Of a DNA stretch of 64,000 nucleotides, positions 49,662-60,000 are shown one piece after another. Below the pieces are notes generated by a model. It had not been told where the DNA came from. It did no database searches and saw only the letters and a list, made by a program, of their open reading frames with translations. How positions within the stretch are numbered: the stretch's first letter is position 1; every line of letters starts with the position of its first letter. The position numbers and the translations under genes are program-made. The stretch is from a virus: positions 1-64,000 of the IMG/VR virus record IMGVR_UViG_3300029319_000012. The stretch is one strand, 5' to 3'.

Positions 49662-51020
49662 ATGCCCTCTAACATATCAATAACACAGGCGCAAAAGTCA
49701 TCAGCTGATGGTCCAGTTTCTGTAACAAGAGTTTCAGTGACAGACGCTAGCGGACAACCAACTGCAGCTTTGACTACAACTTCAAAACAAAAAGCAGACA
49801 AGTTTGTTAATGAACAGCTTGATAAACATCCAGATGCTACAATAAACAATACACCCGCTGATGAATATAAACAAGAATCTGAGGCAAATCAAAATTTACC
49901 ACAGATATCACCCCCGCCTGCACCAGCACCAGCTCCTGAGCAAGGTCTAGGCGAAGAGAGCATATATGATGAAGCGCAAGGATCGTTCCCCGGTCCCCGT
50001 GGCGAAGAAACTACAAGACCGCCTGCGCTCACAAAACAAACAAGATTTACTGCTGGTGTGCATCCAGACAGACTTCAAAGCTATGACAGATTAACTGAGG
50101 CAGAAAAAGTTAAGTTTGGGGTAAATGGTGCATGCGGAAATATAAAAATGCAACCAAAATGCCATAGACCAAAAGCATTTAATGAAGAGGTCTTTAGAAA
50201 CCCTGATGGGAATGCGTTTATTGTTCTTGGAAGCGACCGCCCCGGTCGAAAACACACAGGCTATGGAGGCGCCGCTCATACTCAAACAGATGCAATTGAT
50301 ATATGTGTTGGCTTAGGAGGACCTAATCCGTATGAATACAGAAAGGCATATAATTCTGAAACGCGCAAAATGGAATATAAACTAAAAGAAACAAACCCTA
50401 ATTTTTTTGAGGATGCTGCAAGAATTTATTTAAGCCAAAAAACTGATGTTGACAGAAACTTTGGTCTAAGACAATTTAAAGGAAAATCAAACGATTATGA
50501 TGCACCAGCCGGCGCAACTGGCGCTAAGTCTGCTATCGGAGTAAAAGCAGATCATATTAGAGTTATTGGGCGTGAGACAATTGATATTGTAACAGGCACC
50601 GACAGTAAAAATTCTGCAGGTGGTGATATAAATGGTGAAAAAACTGGCATCAATATTGTTGCCAATAATCAATATGATACCTTGCAACCAATGGTGCTAG
50701 GAACAAATGCAACATTGGCTTTTGACAGTCTGGCAGATAAAGTTGCAGAGCTAGCTACAATTGTTGAGGCATTTACAGAGTATCAGCTAGAGTACAATAA
50801 TGTAATTGCTACACACGACCATATCTCGCCTTTTTTTGGAATTCCAACAACCCAATCTAAACAATTGTTACAGTCAATATTTAGCACAACTTTTAAATTT
50901 TTTAACAATACTAAAATGAGCATAATCAAGCATTTAACAAATTTATCTGGGTTTAAATCAAAATATTTGCGAGACAGTGGTAAATACTTTATACAAAGCG
51001 ATAATAATAAAACAAATTAA
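49662..51020 (+). CDS. Probable baseplate or spike protein, 452 aa
   Basis: ATG 49662 follows AGGATATAATAAAC. A Thr/Ser and Pro-rich part (to about residue 135, with repeated PAPAPAP) leads into a domain with NGACGNIKMQPKCHRP and VLGSDRPGRKHTGY. The later segment with IKADHIRVIGRE, TIDIVTGT and TGINIVANN is the kind of short beta pattern seen in gp5-like spikes. T4-like phages place gp5 close to gp25 and gp6, and this gene sits ahead of them with one giant gene between. The call is inference from place and pattern. Confidence 0.4.
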   Translation: MPSNISITQAQKSSADGPVSVTRVSVTDASGQPTAALTTTSKQKADKFVNEQLDKHPDATINNTPADEYKQESEANQNLPQISPPPAPAPAPEQGLGEESIYDEAQGSFPGPRGEETTRPPALTKQTRFTAGVHPDRLQSYDRLTEAEKVKFGVNGACGNIKMQPKCHRPKAFNEEVFRNPDGNAFIVLGSDRPGRKHTGYGGAAHTQTDAIDICVGLGGPNPYEYRKAYNSETRKMEYKLKETNPNFFEDAARIYLSQKTDVDRNFGLRQFKGKSNDYDAPAGATGAKSAIGVKADHIRVIGRETIDIVTGTDSKNSAGGDINGEKTGINIVANNQYDTLQPMVLGTNATLAFDSLADKVAELATIVEAFTEYQLEYNNVIATHDHISPFFGIPTTQSKQLLQSIFSTTFKFFNNTKMSIIKHLTNLSGFKSKYLRDSGKYFIQSDNNKTN

Positions 51021-51032
51021 TCAGGAACATTC

Positions 51033-54000
51033 ATGCCAACACCAACAATAGATGAAGCTATAGTGGGATTTGCTAACGTTGTAGCATCTATCTCAGAACT
51101 GCTAGACACTCCTGGGCAGGGGAATCAAGTGCTGTGGGGCATACCGATCGGAACAGCACAAGATCTAGATTGGGACGACTCTCTACCCTTTCCAATGACA
51201 ATTAATCAGCCTGAAGTTTCTTTTATGGGCTTCGATGATCTAGATGAACAAGAGCAAGAGTTTGCTAGCACTCAGGCGCTAAAAGAGGAGTTTATTCTTA
51301 TATTTAAGGCGATTCGCGCAACCGCAGCTCTGATTATACAAGACGATAAAGCAATAACATTGCCTGCTCCTGCGCTAGAGGCACTAGGCATTACCCCTCT
51401 GCCAAAAAACATAAGCTCTTTTCAACAAAATATTATACCAAAAGTAAAAACATTTGTTGAAGATCTAAAAATAATGCAAGAAAATTATTATTTTTCTGCC
51501 AACCAAGACGAGCTGAATGAAGCCTTTACCCCCGCTCCTGGAGTTGAAATATTTAGTCAGATTTCATCTATTTTAGACCCTGACGGTGCTATTCTTGAGT
51601 TTCTAGGTCTTTTCGGTACAACTGTCAGCCTTTTGCCTGATGTAAGATCAATATCTACTACATCATCTCCTGCAAACTCAGTTTTTCTAACTGATTCTGA
51701 GCTTGAACGCTCACTAGGTTTTTTTGGTAACGCGCCTGATTACTATATTGGATTTTTATTATCACCAAAAAGATCTGGTATATTTGATGATCCAAATAAT
51801 CCAGACAAAAAATTTGTACGAAATAATGGCTATATACCAGCTAGGCGCTCGCCTTTTGCAGAGACTGGTTTTCGTGAAGAGCATGGCTGGGATAAGCCGG
51901 TTACACAGCACTATGATGATATCAACGGTCTTGTAGACATAGTTGGAGGAACTTTTGATTCGAATGGTATTGAAATACCATTGGGTACAGCTGTATACGT
52001 AACTGAAATTGTTGAAGGTGCTGAAGGCTTGTGGGTTGGTTTTGTTCCATTCCCAAATGCTCAATTTACAGAGCAACAAATTAAAAATCTAACGTTAGAT
52101 TACAAGTATATCCTGTACACAAGACCAGAGTTTATCAGAAAATCTGAAAACAGCGCTAATTTAAGTCCTGAGCCGTTACTAAAATATAATCCATCTTCAA
52201 CAATATCAAATTCACAATTAGAAGCAGCTTACGATCAGGTAGGGTCTGGTGTTGTTAAGACTTTGCATACTGCTAATAAATTAGCAAACGAGCAGTCAAA
52301 AGAATTTTTTGATCCTCAAGGTCAATCTTTTAGCTGGACATCTCTAAAGAAGATGGATTTTTTCTTGCAATATGTTGATTTTGGCTTTTACAATGAAAAA
52401 GAATATAGAGAAATCATTGCACCGCAAGGTCCTGATGGTTCTGGTCCGAGGGGTCCTCTGCTTCGCCCTGATATTCTAGAATCTAATACCAGATATAAGT
52501 TTTCATCAGGATATTATTATTTTATTGTTGGCGATGGATCAACACCTCAGTTAGTTGCAACATCATCTGACGCAAATCCAACAAGCTATACAGCAGATGG
52601 AGTGCCAGTTGGTCTTTCGGATGATGAAGCCGAAGCAATAAGGGCAGGGAACTTAGGTGTTGTCAGCGAACAAACAAGAAATGCAGCGTTTAATGATTTA
52701 TTGCGCGCCCTTGGAAAAGATACCACGCCATCAGCTCTTTTAAATTCTATAAAAAATAAATATTTTGCTGAGATTTCAAGTGCTGTTAATCCATCATCAA
52801 TTAGTGACAGCAATCAAAGGGTGTTGTATGCTGTACCAGCATCGTACATTGAGCCTTTACCGGATTCAAAAGCAGCATATGATGAAGATTTCCTACCAGG
52901 CTCTCAGTTTTTAGGTGGAAAAAATTATATAGCAAACATAAAACTACAAGACTTTATTGTAGAGAATGAATCTGGAACATCAGCAGAAGGTGCGTCTGAG
53001 CAGACTGAGCATGTAAAAAGTATTGTGGCAAAATTAGAAGAATTTTCTAAGCAAGTACAGATATTTGAAGATAACGGTGGAACTGTTTTAAATCCAAAAA
53101 GCTTGCCATTTGACATGCAAACTCAAATTGATGCGTTTAAAAAATTACCAACTATCCTTAGGGCGTTTCTACAAAGACAAGCAGCGCCCTATTCTGATAG
53201 CAGCGATTTGCTTGATTCTCTTATTGCAGAGTCTATAACAGATCCTGAATCTAATCACAGGCTAGAAATTGGCTTAAAAGATAATGGAAAGCTTGGAGAA
53301 GATGTGAGGCTGACAATATCTTATGTTCTTTTTATACCTGACCCAGAATCTCAATCAACACTACGCTCAGCAATCACAGCTAGATCATCTTTTATTGACA
53401 TATTTGATGCTGAAACTAATGCCCCAACTGGTATTGGCTTTATATTAAGAAGGGGGCTAGACTTTCTTAGAAACGAAATTGCAGGGCTCGATGTTTCAAC
53501 AGGATTAGTTGCAGACGCATCAACTGGTCAAGCGATAGACGAATTATCGACTCTTAATGATCAATCGTCTGTGATGGGAACAAGATCTTTATTTTATTTA
53601 ATGCATGCTGATTACATAAAAGATTTTTCTAGAAATGATGCTAGCGATGATCCTGTAAACAAGGCTAATAAATGGGTTTACGACTTGCAAGAAATTACAG
53701 TGCCACCTTTATTAATATGGTACAGCAAAAAAGCAAGTGCTGCTAATGAAAAGCCAGATTGCTCTGAATTATATGAAAAGCTTCAAAGGCTTGGACCAAA
53801 CCCAACAGAAGAAGAGCTTCTTATTCAAGAGACCTACTATCGCGATTGTTTAGACTATCATTATGATAAATTTAAAAAACCAACTCCAGCAACTGGCTTA
53901 AGAACTTCAAGGGTAAGCCTAGAGTCAGCGATGGATAAGATGTCAAATTCAAAAACAGGCGGCATGTCTAAAGAGGGCATGATTGTTTATCGAGCATTTT

Positions 54001-57000
54001 TAAACCACCTAGACCCCCAAGGCATTATGAGTTTGATGATGGCATGTTTTCAGCATAAACTTGGCTTGCCACTAACCGCAGAAGCTATATGTGAATATGC
54101 TATTACAAAATTAGTTGAAGCTGACTTCCTTGGTTTTAGTAAAGCTGTTAACGATTTTAGTCCAGTACTAGCTGCAGCTCTAGGGTTGACACCGACTTTT
54201 GTTGATCCAGCAAAAAGAAAAGAACTTGAAGATAAGATTGATAAGAATTTATCAACAATCGCAGAAAATTTTGATGATGCCATGACTGCCGATGGCAAGC
54301 AGCCTCCTGATGAGCAAGCCTCAACTCGTGTTGGACCACTTGGACCAGTTGTTGATGATAGCTTTGCTGGCACAGAAGTAGCTACCGCGCTAGCTATTTT
54401 GTACGCACAAACAGAAGTACAGGAATCAATATTAGGCAATGATCCAAATGTAGCGGGAATTACCGAAGCCATTGAAGCTCTACGTAGGGCTGAATTAAAA
54501 GAATATAGAATTGATTTAGTACCAGCGTTTAGAGCTAATCAAGACGCTCAAGCCGAGCTTGAAGCATATGAGCGAGTTCAAATCGAGCGAGAGAGAAAAA
54601 AATTATTAGACTCTGGCTATAGCTCAAGACAAACTGATTCTATTTTAATTCTAAATGGTTTGCTGCGACCATCACCAACACAGATCGATGGTTTTTTAAC
54701 CGGACCAAACAATGTTTTTGATTCTGGTACTCGCGCTACAGACTTTTTAAATAAAACAGTTAGACCAGGCAGGATAGATGGTAGTCTTTCAACCGGTGCA
54801 CCAGGTCTACAATCTGCTGCACAAGGTCTTCAAGAGGCGAAAGCATGGGTTAGCTGGGCAAAAAGGATTGTTGATCTAGGTGCAATTTGCGAAGCAGTTG
54901 TTGGACCACTACTTAAATTGCCTGGAAATCTTCTTAAAGGCGACGGCGAAGGGTTCTTTGACGACTATGCTCGTCGACTCCAGAAATATTTTGATTTTCC
55001 TAAGCCAAAATTTAATTTACCGGACAACTTGCCAGTTGATAATCGAGTTGGAGACTATAATAAAAAGCTTCTAGAGGCGTTTTTGGGTATGATTGGCATG
55101 ATGCTTGGACAAGTTGCCAACGCACTTTTAAGAGATCTGCTAGAGCGATGCTTTGAAGAAGAGGATCCTCAGTCTGCTGGTAGCCCTGTTGATAGCACGC
55201 CAGCATTAGATATCCCAAGCTTGCAAAATAGAATCGCTCCGTTAATTCCAAATGCGCCAAGGGCAGATATTTTAGCTTGGCTGACTGCCTTGTTAGACCG
55301 ATTAAACAAAGCACAACTTTGTTCTTTATTGCGAAGAGAAGCTTCAACCCGTCTTTTAAATTTCTGTGTTGATTACACTAGAACAAGTCATCCGCTAGTC
55401 TATCAGTCAGGTATTGACTCAAGTGAGCAAATAAAGAATATATTTGCAATCCTTGGTGAGGAAGTTGGGCTAGATATCTGCAATACAATAGAAGCCGTCG
55501 AGGCTGTCTTAACAGAAGATGCTTGTGGAAAAGTAGAATACAATACTGATGACAGAATTAATTCGCTCATGGAAGCTGGATTAACACAAAAAGAAGCACA
55601 GCTTCAAACATTCAGAGAGCTGCAAGCGTTCAAGGATAAGATCTTCGACTTAGGAGAATTTTTATTCCCCAATAACAATCCATTAGAAAACAAGCTGCCT
55701 GATATTTGTGGACCAAATGGGTTCTTTGTTTTGCCACCAGCCATCAAGACATCAATGAAAAAGATAACTGATAACATGCTGGCTCAAGTTAAAGGCGCGC
55801 TTATATCTGATATGGCTGATCTAAAGTTTTTAACGCTTCCACCAAAAGCCATAACAGCAGCCAACAATCCAGATCAACTATTGGGATCTTTTGCAGATTT
55901 TACTAAAAATGCAAGAGATCCTTATAAGAAACTACTTTTTGCTTATGTCGGTCCTGGCAGAGTACAGTCAGTGGACGGAGATAATTTTAATATTGATTAT
56001 GGAGGCATGCCAAATTATCAGCTTTGCTATAATGAGTCAGTCCATTACAATATGATTCATGTACCAAAGAGTCAAAGTGAAGTTGTTGATCAAATAATAA
56101 GTGATCGTGTTGATAAATTTATTGCCGATCAAAAACAAAAAGCTCTCAACAATTTATATACTTCTCTAAATACCTATGAATCCGTTACTCTAGAAGCATT
56201 CGAGGCGCTTGTTGCAACTGGCGATGGTGATCTAGACGAAGGACTTAAATTTATTGTTGATCAAGCATTTGAATATTTTCTTGGCAACTCACATATTTCA
56301 CTTCAAATTGGTGATGATGGAAAATACCACCCACACGACACCACAGCCGAAAACCTTCAAGGCAGTCTTGAGGACGCTATAAGACAAAGAATTCAAGGCA
56401 CTGTGGGACCTGAAGGCTCAGCTTTATACGAGCAGACCGTGCATAAGCAAGGCGATGGAGATCAATCTAATATTTATGTTGGTGGAGATTTATCACATGA
56501 AATATATTATGGTGGTATGAATAACACCTCTCCACCATCGTTAATAAAAAATTTAAAGTTTACCGATGAGTTTACAATACTTGGAATGCCATTCATGATA
56601 CAAGGTTCGGATAAATACCCAGATAATACAATTTTAATTGGAAAAGGTGATGCTGGTGAAGACGGTAAGAGTTTCCAGACTGATTACGGCGGCGGCGGTG
56701 CGAATCGAGATTTAAGTGTTTATACAACCGGATCTTTTCAGACATTTGAATCAGACGTTGATTTGGAGCCTTTGCCAGAAGGAAGTGGGGTGGGAAGTTA
56801 TGCTCAAGAGGTAAGAAGATTAATTCAGGAAAGAAGTAGCGCTTTATCCACTGGAAATAGCCTTTTAAGGGTTACATACGATAGCCCTGCAGCAGAACTT
56901 TTGAGCGCTCCAGGCTTTGTTCCGATAAATATTTCAACCCTCCTGCGCGAGTTTCCTCAAGATTTTATTTATGCTAAATCGTCTGGTCCACTCCTCGCTG

Positions 57001-60000
57001 AAAATTTTGAGGACTACTCAGAAGAGCATGCATCGTTTGTTGCAAAGTTTCCTGCTGTTTTTACAAATTTATCTAATGCTTTGCAAGAGTATATGGAAAA
57101 AAATGACCTTTTAAGTGTAAAGACAAAGGACTTAGCAGAGGGAACGTCACAAAACGGCGCGGAAGTAGTAGGTGCTCTCGGTTCGCCCGTGCAGATGACA
57201 GGGGAAGGTGAGGTAGTAGAACTCGGCGACGGGGAAACAACGATACTTTATGGACCTGCACCAAATGATTTTACTGGATTTAACTCCAGCATAATTGATG
57301 GAATATCAGACCATATCAAAAGTCAATTTGCTAAAGATTTAAAGCCCATGGGTTTGGAAAACTTTATTTATTCTCATGAAATGCTAGTACATGGTCAAAA
57401 GTCAAAATATAGACCAGCCGCAGTGCTTGAAGATACTCTAGAGAGAGGTCCTGGCACTTCCTGGGGATTGAAAGCAACACCAGCTGTAAATCATGCAAAA
57501 ACTGAAAAAGATGACCTTAGAGCAATATTTTCTAATTTTGGCTCAAGTCTTTCAAGGACTTATTTTTCTTTAGATACAAAATTAAAAGATATTTCACCCA
57601 ATAGAAATCATTGGTATGGCATGCTCATGGCTTTTACTGGTGTTCAGCTCGATGGCGCTATTGACAATCTTAATAAATACAATATGGATAGCCACCCTGG
57701 CAGCTACGAGGATGAAGGCGATACAGATAGATACTTTGAAGAATTAAAGATGTTTAGAGCTAGCCCAGGATTAAGATTTATAACTGAACACATAGCTTAT
57801 GTAAATGATAAAGATCACAATATTATTGATGCATTTATGGAGTTTACTTTAGGTGAAGCTTCAGGCATCACTGAAGAAAGAGTGTCTGCCATTTATCCTA
57901 ATTTAAAAGGCATTGTTGGCAATATAAAAGGCGTTATGCTAACAAAAATGAGATTTTTCTGCGACACAGTTACCTATGAGGGTCACGATAGAAGATTTTT
58001 ACATGATGCAGGCGCAGCTGTTGGTCAGATGGACTCAATCCCAAGAGAGCCAAAGCCAAAAGATGATTCTGAATCATACGATGGAAACAAGCTTTATCCA
58101 TCAATAATGCCCTTGGCGATTCTTTATGAAGAGGTGTTTAGAGACCCAACTAACGCATGGAATCAAGATGCAGATACTTTATTAAACCTGTACTCTATGG
58201 ACACGGAGCCTGTTAGCGAAGAATTAAAAGAGGCTTTAGAAAATTACAGTCCAAGTGGCTTCCCTCCATACTTTGGCTTTAAAGAGAATGGTATGGAAGA
58301 TTATATTTTGGGCAGGGCTGATAATGACTTCGCGCTGGCTTTAGAATCTTATCATTCATTTAACCCTAATACAATAAAATTAGATCTTCCAGTTAGAAAT
58401 ATTTCAGTGTTAAGTGTTGATGCAGGTGAAACAACAAAAAGAATCACAGATTTGTTTTCAGATTTAGGTTCAGGAATTGATGCAGCTAATGATGATCCAG
58501 AGTTAAAAGCAGAACTTTCTACGGTTAGTGAGCAACTAGGCTTGCTTTCAGTCAATAGTTCAATGATATATCAAAATTTTGATTCTGATGTATCATTAAG
58601 CACTTTATATCCTGATTATAAAGATGCATATTTCTTTGGTAAGGGCAAATTTGTTGAGTCAGATTTTGATAGCTTCTATTATGCCGTCGCTGAGCCCAGC
58701 AACAGCGATTCTGCACTTGTTAGAAAATTAAATAATGCTAAATATAATTTTAATATCTATAGATCTCAAGGGCTCGACATGGGTCAGAATGTTAGCAACT
58801 TATTGACTAATATTTACACAATTGATCCGCCACTCAATCCGCCATACGAAAATTTTCTACCTAAAAAAGAGATTGTTGACACATATATTGAAACGATATA
58901 TCCATCCGAGCTTAATTATACTAATCAAATTACTCACGGGGCAGATAAGATCGTGATCGCAACAACTCCTGATAATCAAACGGCGGGCTTTTCAACTGTG
59001 CCAGATTTGCTTCCAAATATGACTGGCAAACTCCCTCCTGAAGACCCAATTACAAGACTATTTCATCATGATAAAAACACAAGAGCAAAAATATTTGGTC
59101 GCTTGATTACAAAAAAACTTGAAAAAGCATTTTTAGATAATGGAGGAACAGTAAATCAAGATGCCTTAGCTTATATCGAACACAACCTTTCTTCATACGG
59201 ATATTCTGCAATGAAGATGGCTTATTCAAATCAAGCTTTTGCAAAGTTAAAATCCTCTAGGCTCAATACTAGAAAAATGTTGCGCAAGATTTGGGATAAA
59301 ATTTTACAGCTGCCAGAAAATAGCTCTGCAAGTCAAGAATGTAAAGATCTTTTTGATCGAATCAATCTTTCAACAACAAAAGATTTAATTAAGACAAATA
59401 CAGACTTTTTCAATGTTTCAAAGGTCAAAAATTTAATACTAGATTCGTTTGAAAAGGCAGCATGTCGCGATGTATTTAATCCTGAAACACCAAGAGACAG
59501 CGCAGCTCGCAATGCACTTCTTGAGGGATCGATTATTGTTTTAATAAAAGTTTACTGTCTAGAGATGTGTCTAGCAAGTGTTTTTGCTTGGGACAGTTTT
59601 AATCTGCGAGACGTATTTTCCAGTAAATTAATGACCAGAGTAATAGTGCAAAATATTAAAGAAGGCATTGTAACAAGCCCAAGAGCCATATCGTTTGACG
59701 ATATTGCAAACGTGGCTAGCCAATATCTAATAAAAAAGATACCTAAGTATGATCAATACTACGCTGGTATAATACCTCAAAGCCCTTTTGAGAAAATGGT
59801 TGAAATGGAGGCTAATGACTTAGCTGGTACAATCCAGAACATGTTGCCCAATAGCAATCCCCTTACAACAGATCTAACGATTGATTTAGTTAAAAATTCT
59901 GATCCCGATTTTGCTGTGTCGTTTGATACAAAGTTTCCAAGTTTTGTGGAGAACGAAGGGCAGTTTTTATATGCCCTAAGTAAACTTCTTAGTGAGACCG

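Noticed and set aside
54050-54472. Minus-strand frame of 140 aa inside the giant gene
   Set aside because: Ser/Ala-rich sequence opposite an open 11.5-kb frame; no independent support.
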